Shown: in pieces, positions 46,856 to 57,600 of the stretch
Numbering within the stretch: position 1 is the stretch's first letter
How the letters are laid out: each line of letters opens with the position of its first letter
NCBI RefSeq assembly: GCF_000002425.4
Contig: NC_037253.1
Coordinates: 11,027,065 to 11,091,064, forward strand
Direction: 5' to 3'
Length of the DNA: 64,000 bases
From: Physcomitrium patens
Lineage: Eukaryota; Streptophyta; Bryopsida; Funariales; Funariaceae
Notes under the pieces: generated by a model
Database searches by the model: none
What the model saw: only the letters and a program-made list of their open reading frames with translations
What the model was told of the DNA's origin: nothing
Made by a program: the position numbers and the translations under genes

Positions 46856-47768
46856 TATTATAATTCAATGAAAATACCAATGCCTCTTCAATACATACAT
46901 TCAAAAGTAGAGGATATACAAATTAATGAGATATATTTCAAGACTTTTATTAAGTAAGAAAAGATCCTTTGTTATCAATAAGGATTGTGCTTATATTGTG
47001 GAGAATCTAAGTACACTACTCAACATTGTCCAAAGAAGCGATACAATTATAAAATGAAGAGTACAAATGTCAAAGAAGATAGTATATCAAAAAATAAGTT
47101 TATCCAACTACAATAAGGACCGTGCAGTTAGAACCTCATACAATACCTAATGAAGTTCTTATTTTTTCCTCAGAACCCTCTCTTTTTTTTACATTAAATA
47201 TTATTTTAGGACCTAAATATTACAAAGCCTCTACCTTATTAGATTCATGAGCTTTAGCATGTTTCTTAGATGAAGAATTTGCTAAAAGATTTAACATATT
47301 TTTAGTAAGAAAAATTAAACATATTCATGTAGAAGTCATAAATAGTCATCTGTTATTTTTTAGAGATGTTACTTACAAAACTCTTCCTATAGAAATAATA
47401 ATCAATGGTTGTAATAACTTTGTAGTATTTAATATCATTATATCTTCCTCTAATCCAATGATTTTAGACTTATTGTGATTAGAAAATATAATCCTCGAGT
47501 AGATTGGATTTCTTGTATTCTTGAATTTTTTAAAAGTATAATTAAGAGTGTAATTATTAATTAGAAAATCAAAAGTCTAATACAATTAAACGTGTATTTG
47601 TAGGTGCAATGATACAAAAGATACATGTATTTGTAGGTGATAAATGTAGCTTTCTTGCATGATACAAAAGAAAGATCATCTTGTGTCATTTATGTCAAAT
47701 CCAATTCTAATTGTACAAAGACTTCAAGTGGCATTCTAATCCAATATTAATAATTTCAAGATGTATTT

Positions 47769-47807
<39 letters not shown>

Positions 47808-48864
47808 TAGATATTCTTCCAGAATATTGTCCCTATAACTACTCAATTGACCTTCAAGAAGGACACAACTACCATTTGGACTAATCTATAATTTATCACA
47901 AAATGAGTATCAACTACCTTTAATATTTGGACTTCATGATTAATTGAATCAAGCTAAGATATATACAAAAATAGATCTATGGGGAGCATATAATTTGGTA
48001 TGCATTAAAGAAGGAGATGAATGAAAGACTACATTTCAAACCAAGTAGAGATATTTTAAATATAATGTCATACTTTTTGGACATACAAATGTAGTAGCAG
48101 CTTTTTAACATCTTATAAATGATATTTTTTGAGAGTTTTTGGATGATTTTTTTATATTTTATTTAAATGATATCTTGATCTATTCTAAGAATACAAAAGA
48201 ATATAAACTTCATATTTGTCATGTATTATAAAAATTAAGAAATTTGAGACTCTATGCCAAGATAGAATAATGTGTATTTTATACTATTTAAGTTGATTTC
48301 TTAAGTTACATCATTTCAAATGATGGACTTATAATGAATCTTAAGAAAGTTAAAACTATTATAAATTGAAAGATCCCAAAAATAATATGAGATGTTCAAT
48401 ATTTTTTGAGATTTGCCAATTACTATCAAATCTTCATCAAAGACTTTTTTTGAATTGTAACTCCACTTATACATTTGACTTGAAAAGACAAATTTTAATA
48501 GAATCAAGAAATAAAAGTAACATTTGAAGTTTTAAAGACAACCTTTGTTTTTGCACCAATCTTATATCACATTGACTTTTCCAAGGCATTCTTCATGAAA
48601 ATAGATTCATCAAACTTTGCCTTTACTGTTATATTTTTATAAATAGAAATAGATGATAAATTTCACTCTATAATTTTTTATTCCAAGAAAATTTCAACTA
48701 CTAAGATTTACTATGAGATCCATTATAAAGAGCTTCTCAAATTATAAATTCTTTTCAAAAATGGCATCATTATTTAGAAGGCACTTCTAGTTCAGTTACA
48801 ATGTATACAAATTACAATAATATCAAATACTTTATATGAGCACATATATTGAATTATCACCAAA
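46856..48864 (+). pseudogene. R4 nucleocapsid, protease, RT and partial RNase H
   Basis: The intact knuckle CLYCGESKYTTQHC is readable near 46995. Protease sequence lies at about 47210-47480. RT fragments run from about 47900 to 48370, with the catalytic motif region degraded near 48160. RNase H continues to 48864, where element D enters. A poly-A run at about 47777-47805 is an expansion within the protease-RT linker. A - strand open frame at 48316-48507 is a shadow. Confidence 0.6.
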
Positions 48865-48868
48865 CTCG

Positions 48869-49227
48869 TGTCACGAATTTAGAATACTAACTAAAAATCT
48901 AAACAAGAAGTTCAAGAGGAATTGGCAAGAACTAGATTTATCAGATGAGTACAAGAATAACACTAGAAAAGTGAACTAGAGCTCCAAGAGGTGTGTTGTC
49001 AAGACTGAGGAACCCCTCAATCTCGGCTCCTATATATACTACAAGCTAGGAAGCTTCTCAAGTAGCTTCCACAAATTAAGAAGCTTCTTAAGCAGCTTCT
49101 ACGAGTTAGGAAGCTTCTCAAGTAGCTTACAAGAGGTTGAAAACTTCTCAAGTAGCTTCTACAAACTACAAAGCTTCTTTAGAACCTTCTAGAATCTTCT
49201 ATAACTTCCTAGTCCATGTCCTTGACA
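48869..49227 (-). repeat. 3' LTR of element D
   Basis: 359 bp, TGTCACGAAT...CCTTGACA on the + strand. On the coding strand, the U3 region contains a perfect four-unit heat-shock element (+ strand 49182-49199, GAAccTTCtaGAAtcTTC). A tandem array follows with GAAGCTTC at 49050, 49080 and 49110, then a TATATATA box (49031-49038) and AGTCTTGACAA. Confidence 0.82.
49041..49180. repeat. Tandem 30-36 bp repeats in D LTR U3
   Basis: Four to five units of the form AGGAAGCTTCTCAAGTAGCT, spaced 30-36 bp apart. The same array is at 55150-55285 in the other LTR. Several units contain the palindrome GAAGCTTC (GAAnnTTC). They lie directly upstream of the TATA box in transcription order. Confidence 0.75.
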
Positions 49228-49789
49228 TCACCTCCTCTTTTAGCTTTGAGGTCTTTGAGAAGCACTCTTATTGTGAGTCAATACCAATGTAAGAAGTTGA
49301 AAATTTGTCACATAGTGTTTGCAATATACTCCAATTATTGTTTACGTGGCAAGTAGTTCATTGGTCCTTGTAACCAATGATAGTGTCATACGCCTTCAAT
49401 TTCCGACTAGGCATGAACTTCTATATCTTCATTGTAAAAATACCTTGCAAATACTCCTTCGAGAAGATTACTATAGGCAGGTTCTACTTCAAATACAATC
49501 ACTAGCGACCTGTTACTAAGTATCCTCTGTCGTCTTCATGGTACAAGCGGTTCTTCATCTTAGGGCCGTCTTCGTGAGATATTCAATTGAGAGGACATGA
49601 CTAGTATGGTATCTATCTCTTTGCTATCTATATCAGACTAAAAAAATAAGCACTAAACATGGAAGAATGGGCTCAGGTTACAGATTTATAGTCTCTAACT
49701 ATGTCTTTTAGAGGTTCCTTCTCTCCCTTCTTTGTAAGGCCAAGGATTAAGAGGCTTCAAGGAGAAGGGACTTCATTGAAAAACTTTCA

Positions 49790-50305
49790 TCAAAAGGGCT
49801 TAGTTTTCTGAGGATAGCATCGATGAAACTCTTGTATCTTTTGCGACACATTGATAAGATTTTCCATTGGTTCCCATGTGCACTCATTGATATCTTAGCC
49901 ACTCCAATGCACTAGATACTCCAATTTTTCCCACTTAAGCTATAAATCTAGTAGCTTTTCTATCTCGTATTTCTCATGGTTGTCAATTTCAATACTAGGT
50001 GGCAGACATTGCACTCTTCCAAGAAAAGACGACTCTTGATAAGGCTCCAAGAAAGAAACATGAAAGTCTGGATGTACCTTCATAGCAGTCGATAACCCCA
50101 GATAGTACACCACTAGGTTGATTTGCTTTTGGATGATAAATGGTCTCAATCTTCGGTAGTCCAACTTATCACATGGCTGCTTGGTTTTGATATTCCGTCC
50201 AAGCAACCATACTTTATTTCTAATTTTGAAAGTAGGTACATGATTCCGAAATTTTTCTGTAGATGCTTTGTAAGCTTCTTGGGCGGTTTGCAATTGAAGC
50301 TTCAA
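49790..50305 (-). pseudogene. Element D integrase C-terminus and chromodomain
   Basis: Frame 49940-50305 (121 codons) includes RNKVWLLGRNIKTKQPCDKL and HPDFHVSFLEPY, typical of the integrase tail before the chromodomain. It then enters YEIEKLLDL and stops. After the stop the same strand continues WEKLEYLVHWSG, DINECTWEPMENL and EFHRCYPQK, a recognisable chromodomain. The + strand open frame at 50123-50323 is a shadow. Confidence 0.7.
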
Positions 50306-50422
50306 CGTAATTTAAAGCTGTAATAGTTGTTTCACAAATCCTTGACCTATGGGATTGTTATTGCTTGACGGACTCAACAAATCAAGCTTTAGATGATATC
50401 TATAGTTGGAAAAGAATGATAT

Positions 50423-50878
50423 TTATTGAGTCGACGCATGAAGGATGTTGTTATATGCAAACTTAGCTAACGATAGATATGTACTCCAATCATCTTGCTG
50501 ATAGTTGATACTACATCGTAAATACTGCTCTAAAGTTTGATTCACCCATTCTATTTGGTTGTCAGTTTGAGGATGGAAAGCTGAAGAAAACTTGACATCT
50601 ACCCTCAATATCTCAAAGAGAGATCTCCAGAACTTTGATATGAATTGGGTTCCTCGATCTAATACGATATCATCTGATAAACCATGATATCGATACACAC
50701 TATCAAAGAAGAGCCTTGTTGTGTCTTTGCTTGATGATATTTTCTTGCAAAGGACAAAGTGTGCCATCTTTGTAAGCCGATCTACCACAACAAAGATGCT
50801 GTTAAATGAATTTGATGGCGGCAGGTCTGTAATGAAGTCCATAGAAACTGAAGACCATGGCCGGCGTGGAATAAGCAA
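50423..50878 (-). pseudogene. Element D integrase core
   Basis: 151 codons with the complete catalytic triad: the first D in VSMDFITDLPPS, the second in IVLDRGTQFISKFW, and E in the FHPQTDNQIEWVNQTLEQYL stretch. It then reads YQQDDWSTYLSLAKFAYNN. The zinc-binding half lies upstream at about 50900-51200 and is degraded (a small + strand open frame there is a shadow). This is the best-preserved pol domain of element D. Confidence 0.78.
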
Positions 50879-51202
50879 TGGCTGAAGAAGACCATAAGGA
50901 CGATGCCGAGGATTCTTGGATCTTGAACAAAAATCACAAGAGAAGTCAAAATCTTTGACATCCTTCCCTATTTGGGGCCACCAAAAATCTTGGGAAATAA
51001 GTTCTAAGGTCTTATTGAATCCAAAATATTTTGCAACTAAAAAATCGTGTCAAGATTGGAAAACTCGGAGTCGTGCTGGTCCCTTTGGAATATACAACCG
51101 CTCTTCAAAGTATAAAAGATCTCCTTCCACCTTGAACTTGTTATTATTGATACGTTGCATGATATCGAGGGCTACAGAATCTCCAATAGTCATAGTACAT
51201 AC

Positions 51203-51406
51203 CTAGTTGAGGAAGTTAGCATCAATTGGCACTATAGCAGAGCAAAGACTAAATTGTTTCGACTTCAACAATGTTGTACACTGTTGATCAAACGCTGCTT
51301 CTCCAGCCTTTAGCACTAGATACAATCTCTTTAATAATACATCAGATAGTCCTTGTTGCTTCCCAGGCCAATAAGTAATAATAAAGTCAAATCTAGATAG
51401 CAACAT
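51203..51406 (-). pseudogene. Element D RNase H C-terminus and integrase lead-in
   Basis: 67 codons. It begins LLSRFDFIITYWPGKQQGLSD, the conserved last RNase H motif (G-K-x-x-x-x-x-D in relatives), and continues into the short linker before integrase. It directly follows the frame at 51413-51832, from which it is separated by a frame change. Confidence 0.65.
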
Positions 51407-51412
51407 ATTCCA

Positions 51413-51832
51413 TCAAGCTTGATGACGATTTAGAACCCAAGCTGATATGAAGTATTCTAAATTCTTGTGATCTGTGTATACAATCATCGGATGCGTAGCT
51501 CCTTCGAGAAAGTCACGCCACTCTTTATATTGCTCCGGTATATTTCCTGTCAAAATCTTCTCTCCGCTAGTTGGAGTTGTATAAATGACAAACAGTGTGC
51601 TTTCTTTAGATGATGTTATAAACGCTCTTGCTCTTATTAATAAGGGTTTTTTGATTCGAGATCTTTTAACATGCTTATTCTCAAAATGTTCTATAGGAAA
51701 TGTCATCCTTCGTAACATCCAATCTATAGATGGGTTATGCATTTCTAAGCAAGAAAGACCGAGAATAATAGGATTTGTCAGGGTTCTAATAATATTGAAA
51801 ATAATATAACTACTATGGTCTTTAATCGTCAC
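51413..51832 (-). pseudogene. Protease-RNase H in-frame junction in element D
   Basis: 139 codons. Residues 1-100 correspond to the second half of the protease and the pre-RT linker ([20 protein letters not shown], then NIPEQYKE). Immediately after NIPEQYKE the frame continues [20 protein letters not shown], which in element B lies about 1.1 kb downstream at the end of RT. The reverse transcriptase and first half of RNase H are therefore absent while the frame is kept. The protease active-site half lies at 51878-52222 in another frame. Confidence 0.78.
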
Positions 51833-51877
51833 CTTTATAGGTTTTGATTCATTGGTGACACTACCAGAAAATAAAGG

Positions 51878-52353
51878 TCATCTATCTATTACTTCTATGT
51901 GAACGGGTTTAGGTTTTTGTACTAGAGGAATCTCGTGATGCTTAGCAAATTCTTTGTCTAAAAGCATGCAAATGCTCTTGAATCTAATAATACTAAGGTT
52001 TTTAGTTTCTAAGGGCCAAAAGATAGAGGAATGGTAAAGCAATGGGCAAGTTGAGTAGAAAGAGAGGAACCTGATTGTTATTGTGGTATTGAATTGTCCA
52101 GCCACACGGTCTCTATTGTGATTGGACATCTTCGTTTTCTTGAACAAACATGCCTCTGGTCTTGACAATGCATCAATTTTGCTTCTTGGAGTAGTTTCTA
52201 GCTGTGTGGCCTTCTTCACCATAATACAAGCATAGTCTTTCCTCCATATGTTGCTTTTTTCCTTCTAGAGTTAGGAATTTGACACGTACCGCATTAATTT
52301 GCATGTCTTCCACCTCTAAATGTAAATTCAGGCTGCTTGCTGACATAGTTGGA
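51878..52353 (-). pseudogene. Element D nucleocapsid knuckle and protease start
   Basis: Frame 52173-52406 contains VEDMQINAVRVKFLT and the knuckle CLYYGEEGHTARNY, where the second and last cysteines of the CCHC pattern read tyrosine. Frame 51878-52222 continues toward the protease (DKEFAKHHEIPLVQK). The D-S-G loop is not preserved. The upstream part of this region is separated from gag by solo LTR E3. Confidence 0.6.
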
Positions 52354-52357
52354 GCAT

Positions 52358-53916
52358 TGTCGTGATGTAATACAGATAATAAGTGAAAGGGTGAAGAAAG
52401 TATCATGTTTTGAGGATCTTACTTCAAAAATATTGTAGCAAATTATCTTGGAAAATAGATATTAGTCAAAGGGTAGAAAAATTAAAGGTGCTAATGCTGC
52501 CTATTTACAAATTATGCTTCTATTTACTTTGTAAGGCCATAAATAAGGCAAAACAAGGTAGATTAGAAAAATAAAGAATATAGGCATATGTAGGAAGGAG
52601 TTAGGAGTACAAATTAGTAAAAATTACCTCAAGAAGACGAAAGTTGATACCCGAAGAGGACCGGTTATGAACCTAGGTCGAAATCAGACCCTAAGGCACA
52701 AAACCGTGCTTTGACAGCTACTCAAGGGTTCTTTGGGAGATCGGAGAGCTGAATTGGAGGACAGACTTGTAGAGAGATTTTTGAGAGGTAATTTTGTATC
52801 GTTTGGTTCAGTATTGGATTTTTGAGAGATTTTCAAAAAGAGTGATGTTCTCTATGAATTTAGAACTTTGAGAAATAAAACTAGTTTACAAATTTTTGGA
52901 TTTTGTATCTTTTGTAGAATTTTTACAGGTGAAAATTTAGAAACTTATTGATATGCTTGTTGTAAATGTGTATAAAAGATTTGAGATCAATCAAATAGCT
53001 AGATCGATACATATGAAGGTTTTTGTGGGCTAAGGTCTTGAGATTTAGGGTTTTAAGGACCAGTAAGGTTTTTTTAGATATCTAACAATCTACTAGTTGG
53101 ATTGGAGAGATTTTTAGTTTTATCAGTAGAAGACTTGATTTTCTATATGTAAGTAAAATTTGGAAGCAATTGAATGGTGGAAAAAGGAGATATTGGTGCT
53201 TGAAGTTTGGCATCAGATTGGAGAAGGAAAGGCTGGCCGACATCCGAGCAAAATTTTGAGGTCATCAACTAATTGGTAAGTGCGATTTTCTTCAAAATTT
53301 GTGTGCTCGTTGCTAACTTAAATTCCAAGAAGTGTGAAAATTTTGAATTAGAATCAATGGTTCAATCTTTAGTTATTTAAATTTCAAATCTATGATTAGG
53401 GTTTGGTTTGGATTAGGATTTGATTAGGATTTGATTTGGATTAAGATTTGATTAGGGTTTAAGGTTTAGGATTTGGTTGGGATTAGGATTTGGTTAGGAT
53501 TTAGAGTTAGAATTTGACTAGGATTTGACTAGGATTTGGAATTGATTAGGATTTGTTAGGGTTAGGATTTATCTAAAATTTGACTAGGGTATGTTTAGAG
53601 TTTGTCTAGGGTTTGATTAAGGTTGGATTAGGATTAGGATTTGGTTAGAATTTAAGGTTTATTTAGATTTTTGTTAGGGTTTGACTAAATTTTCTTTAAT
53701 ATTCTTTTATATTTCTTTAAGATTTTCTTGTGTTTCTTTTATAACTTCAATAAAATTTAATTGAGCTTTTTTAATGTTTGATTATGATTATTAACATTTA
53801 ATTATAATTTCTCTATAATCCTATTGGATTGTTAAGACCTTTTGTTTCAATTTTCTTTTACCTTCCACAGCCAGGTCTCTGGTGCATTCTCAAGCAAGAC
53901 TTCACGTAATATGACA
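52358..53916 (+). mobile_element. Solo LTR E3 in element D
   Basis: 1559 bp, TGTCGTGATGTAATAC...CGTAATATGACA. It matches E1 in reverse and E2 directly. Right flank ACGT (53917-53920), left flank GCAT (52354-52357): the duplication is not preserved exactly. It carries a telomere-like array at about 53390-53700. It interrupts gag of element D. Confidence 0.72.
53390..53700. repeat. Degenerate telomere-like repeats inside LTR E3
   Basis: Irregular TTAGGGTTTGG, TTAGGATTTGATTAGG and TTTAAGGTTTAGG words, in opposite orientation to the array at 9480-9850. Both lie at the same position within the E LTR. Confidence 0.7.
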
Positions 53917-53920
53917 ACGT

Positions 53921-54700
53921 GATGAGCTGTATGTTGTCTTGAGCGTTGGTATTCACGACGTTGGAATAGGCAGTTATCACACTTCACAGCTTGGCTAATG
54001 GCTTCGTTGAACATTCACGAATTGAGAAGAGATAATAACAAATCCTTCACGTCATCCCTCAAGTTATAATAAAATTGACTCATGAATGCTTCCTCATCCC
54101 AATTGATGCCTCAGGCTAATTGTCTAAAATATGATGCTTAGACTAACACGGAGCATGTCCCTTGTCATAGCGACTGGATCTTTTTTGTAGCCCATCATGC
54201 CTTGTCATATTCGCCAAATGCTTCCGCAAACGCTTCCAAAAAAGTTTCAAAGTTGTTCAAAATTGACGATCTTTTTTCAAACAAAGGAGCAAACCATGAT
54301 AGAGCTTGCCTCGTGAGCAAAGTTCCAACAAGTCCAACACATAACTCCTCCGTCGGATAGCATTCTGGCTGTAAAGCTATTATCAATCTAATTTGATTAA
54401 CAAAACCTCAAAACTTGGAACGTGTACTATCAAACTTATCCGGAAGACTAATTTGGAGCTCCTTTTGTTGTAAGACCAACGATTCTTGTTGAATTAGAGG
54501 TAAAGCTGCTTCTCTTGATACTGAAGCTTGAAGCTCATGAATCTTCGATTATGCCATCTCGGATGCTCCATCATTATGAAGTCTTGCAATGATTCCTTCA
54601 ATCTCTACAATTTTCCATGATAACGTAGCAAGAGCATACATAATGGCATCCAACTTGGACTCTGAACTTTCAGTCATACTAATATCTTGACCTCAGGCCA
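53921..54700 (-). pseudogene. Element D gag
   Basis: The clearest frame is 54195-54386: ALQPECYPTEELCVGLVGTL, LTRQALSWFAPLFEKRS and FLEAFAEAFGEYDKA, a Tcn1-type capsid signature. The N-terminal part lies at about 54400-54690 and is degraded. The C-terminal part runs to 53921, where E3 interrupts it. Several stops. Confidence 0.68.
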
Positions 54701-54965
54701 TTCTAAGAGAAGGATAGAAATAATTCTACAAGAAGATAGTATTGGTTTAGAGGAGGGTATTCCATAACTTCTAAAGCACCTTAAAAGCTTCAAAAAGATG
54801 GATAATCCACTCTCTCCAAGAAAGATAAGACTCCAATATTATAATAGAAGAAATATCAGTTTACAGGAAGGTAATCTGCAACCTCTAAAATGCCAGCACC
54901 TTCAAGCAGAGGGATAATCCACATTCCAATAAGAAAGAACTAGCTTTGATATAAAAGATGAGTGT

Positions 54966-54976
54966 AGTCTTGACAA
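54966..54976 (-). promoter_or_regulatory. Self-complementary primer site of element D
   Basis: Coding-strand TTGTCAAGACT lies two bases inside the 5' LTR and is perfectly complementary to AGTCTTGACAA in the LTR (+ strand 55106-55116). That site starts 32 nt downstream of the TATATATA box (55141-55148). Spacing and length equal those in family B although the sequence differs. Confidence 0.65.
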
Positions 54977-54978
54977 AC

Positions 54979-55337
54979 TGTCACAAATTTAGAATACTGA
55001 TTGAAAATCTAAACAAGAAGCTCAAGAAGAATCAGAAAGAACTAGATTAATCAGATGAGTATAAAAACAACACTAGAGAGATGAGCTAGAACTTGAAGTG
55101 GTGTGTTGTCAAGACTAAGGATCCCCTCAATCTCGGCTCCTATATATACTACAAACTAAGAAGCTTCTCAAGTAGCTTCCATAAGCTAGGAAGCTTCTCA
55201 AGTAGCTTCAATAAACTAGGAAGCTTCTCAAGCACCTTCTACGAGCTTGAAAACTTTTCAAGTAGCTTCTACAAACTACAAAGCTTCTTTAGAACCTTCT
55301 AAAATCTTCTACAACTTTCTAGTGTATGTCCTTGAGA
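54979..55337 (-). repeat. 5' LTR of element D
   Basis: 359 bp, TGTCACAAAT...CCTTGAGA on the + strand. TATA box at 55141-55148; tandem repeat array at 55150-55285; the distal heat-shock-type cluster (about 55291-55310) has lost one unit relative to the other LTR (GAAccTTCtaAAAtcTTC). The serine-rich open frame at 55093-55302 is a translation of this array and not a gene. Confidence 0.8.
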
Positions 55338-55510
55338 GCTTGTTGGAATGTATCCTTATTAAGGTTTGATTTCAAGATGACATATCGACTTGAAAAATAA
55401 TAAGGTTTGTCAAACATTCTTTCTAAACATTCTTATCTTGCATCAAAAGAAGGAGATGTATCTTTTCATCAACAAAGTATGATTCTCTTAAAGCCCGAGT
55501 ATTTTTATCA

Positions 55511-55547
55511 GGTCATTTGATTACTATGGGTACAAGTATTGTAAGTT
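55511..55547. repeat. 37-bp direct repeat, copy 1, at R4 breakpoint
   Basis: GGTCATTTGATTACTATGGG and the following 17 bases are identical to 56261-56297. Copy 1 begins exactly where similarity to family B RNase H ends. Confidence 0.85.
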
Positions 55548-56260
55548 GCAGGCCGGCGCATTTGCCCTGGCATGTCGCTCGCCGCCATCAACGCACCCCC
55601 TATTCTTGCACACCGTGTGCACAGCTTTGACTGACGATTGACCGAAACCCTCGTGAATTGGACATGACGGAGAAATCCGACAGCGTCATGGCGTCGCGGT
55701 TGTATCCTCTGCTTATCATCGCTCAGCCCCGAAAACCAGCGTTCCTCTATTATCCAAAAGAAGCTTGAGTGAATTAATCCATAACGTGTGTGGGGATGCG
55801 CAGACCACGAGCCTTGGACACGATCCGAACTCTCGTCAAATATTTCCTTCCACGATGAGATCCTCATCATAGTTTGATGGATCAGGTGTAGAATAAATTT
55901 CATGTATAGGATTCCAACTCTCGTCAATTAGGCACCTTCATGTTGATAATCTTGTTTAAGTTTGAAGATCCACGTGTAGAAAAAATTTCGTAAGTAGAGA
56001 TTTGGTCATGTCGAGATCATTACTGATCTCTTTTAATAGAACGAGGATATCAGACAACTCTGAACAATTGTACGATCAATTCTCTAGCGAATTCTCATTA
56101 ATTCAGTATCTTGTTAAAATCGTTAGAATTTATGAAAAATTGTTAAGATATACTATTACACTTTCTGAAGCTTGTAAGTGTGTTGTAAATTGTTTATTGT
56201 ATGTTTTGGTTATAAGATGAGGTTGAATCTGGTGTGCGGATTTTTGCATCTAGTCATTGC
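55548..56260. other. GC-richer unique segment with a diverged tandem repeat
   Basis: About 300 bp (55548-55860) is markedly GC-richer than the flanks. The - strand open frame 55508-55927 spans it but resembles no family and overlaps the repeat, so I do not call a gene. Two diverged copies of a roughly 88-bp unit occur at 55827-55914 and 55915-56004, each beginning AACTCTCGTCAA and containing GTGTAGAA followed by AAATTTC. It could be remains of a promoter or first exon. Confidence 0.4.
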
Positions 56261-56297
56261 GGTCATTTGATTACTATGGGTACAAGTATTGTAAGTT
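56261..56297. repeat. 37-bp direct repeat, copy 2
   Basis: Identical to 55511-55547 and embedded in ordinary AT-rich flanking DNA, so it is probably the original from which copy 1 was made. Both copies end GTAAGTT. Confidence 0.85.
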
Positions 56298-57600
56298 ACA
56301 AACTACCATCTTTATACAAGTATAAGTTTTTTTTTAATTCAGTGTATTCAATCCTTCAAATTGTTACAGTGTGTTCAAAACAGAAACTCCTTATTATTCA
56401 ATCATCTATTAATGCATTCTAGAAAAGTGTAAAAAAGAGATTTCTATGTGGAATAATTGCGAAATCACATTTTTCAGCAGTAGGATATAACAGAACCTGG
56501 TTATGATTCATTATCTTATCATATTTAGAGATTTCATTTGTACATTGAATATCGTAAAATATATTTTTGTAACATGGTTTGAAAAATAATTGAACCTGAT
56601 CTTTAAATTTTTGTGGTTCCCCAAGTATGATTTTTGTGAGTTTAATGCTTCTATTTTTGGGGTTTTATAACTTTTAATCTAATCTTCGGCATTGTTTTAA
56701 ATTGTGGCATGTATATTTTCAACAACTACGTCTTGTCACTAGATTATTTCTGAATATCCTGTGTTAAACTTTATAGATAGAACATCTATATATTATATAT
56801 TTGCAAAAATGCATTTTCAACAATGATATTAACAAGAATAGATATTTTACAATTGATGATTGCCAATAAAATTATACTTACAATTTATTTGTTGTGTGAA
56901 AAAATCACTGTGAAACTTCAAATATTATTTATAAAAAATTCAAAATCTAAAAAAATATTCCAAGTTTTTTTATTTTTTAATATTTATTTAGAACGAAACA
57001 AAATTAAAGAACAAAAAAAGTTACACATTTCAAAAAGTAAAGTAAATTTTATGCTCATATTATCAAGAATTTATTTTGAAAATAGCTTTTGTAACCGACA
57101 GCAAATAAATAATTTGTTCCAATAGTTACATTGTGTGCATAGATTTTTAAAATACGGTATCTTTTGCAAAGAATGCACAATTGAAGAAAAGAAAAGAAGA
57201 ACAAAAGAACAAAAGTGGATCAGTGTAAACACTCTAATTGATTCTAACACCTAAATTTTTTTAAAGTATAATGCCATCAAGAACTTTTATTTATTAATTT
57301 TTAGTTTTAGTAATATTGCTATAAGGCCAACATCTCAAATGTTTATCATTTATATAAAAGAAAACAAAGGAAAAGAACATGTATACTGAAATTATTTTGT
57401 AAGACATTAATTTTTTCTCAATGTTTTATTCAAATTCTTGAATTGCTTACATTATTTCGGATTTCACACATTTCATGGTTTTTCGTAAATTCTCTTAAAA
57501 AATAACTAAAAAAATCGAAATAAAGAAACTTCACACACTACATTTTGAGGCCAATTTCAGAGAAACAAATGAAAACATATGATACCATCATCCATCCACA
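56298..57600. other. AT-rich spacer upstream of gene 2
   Basis: No gene recognised. The 100-codon open frame at 56823-57125 is lysine/isoleucine-rich in the way AT-rich non-coding DNA gives. No repeats matched. Confidence 0.45.

Larger units (their letters stand above)
48869..55337 (-). mobile_element. Tcn1-like chromovirus D with deleted RT
   Basis: 6469 bp including a 1.56 kb solo LTR. It has two 359-bp LTRs (48869-49227; 54979-55337) and weak flanks ACTCG/GCTTG (three of five matching). On the - strand: gag (about 54700-53920), solo LTR E3, CCHC knuckle, protease joined directly to RNase H, integrase, chromodomain, polypurine tract AAAAGAGGAGGTGA (from 49228). The RT is missing because of an in-frame deletion. 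It shares the self-priming layout with family B but with a different sequence, and its LTRs carry heat-shock elements. Confidence 0.82.
44098..55510 (+). mobile_element. Family B copy R4, interrupted by S3 and element D
   Basis: A + strand Tcn1-like relic: 5' LTR 44098-44630, gag to 45586, solo LTR S3, nucleocapsid-protease-RT-RNase H 46856-48864, element D (48869-55337), then the rest of RNase H 55338-55510. It ends there by truncation at a unique-sequence junction; integrase and the 3' LTR are missing. The RNase H flanks of D (CACCAAACTCG on the left, GCTTGTTGGAATGTATCC on the right) join up to match relic R2 near 4655, which proves the two parts are one element. Confidence 0.7.

Noticed and set aside
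52354..53920. A perfect target duplication for solo LTR E3
   Set aside because: Flanks GCAT and ACGT do not match; the solo LTR call rests on sequence similarity and on interruption of the D gag, not on the duplication.
55093..55302. A serine/phenylalanine-rich 69-codon open frame with internal repeats
   Set aside because: It is a translation of the tandem U3 repeats in the D LTR; the repeats make sense as DNA elements (GAAnnTTC) and not as protein.
55508..55927. 139-codon - strand open frame in the GC-richer stretch
   Set aside because: Overlaps the 37-bp filler copy and a tandem repeat, resembles no known family, and has no splice or promoter context I could support.
56823..57125. 100-codon lysine/isoleucine-rich open frame
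   Set aside because: Typical of AT-rich non-coding DNA; no start context, no conserved motif, no GC rise.
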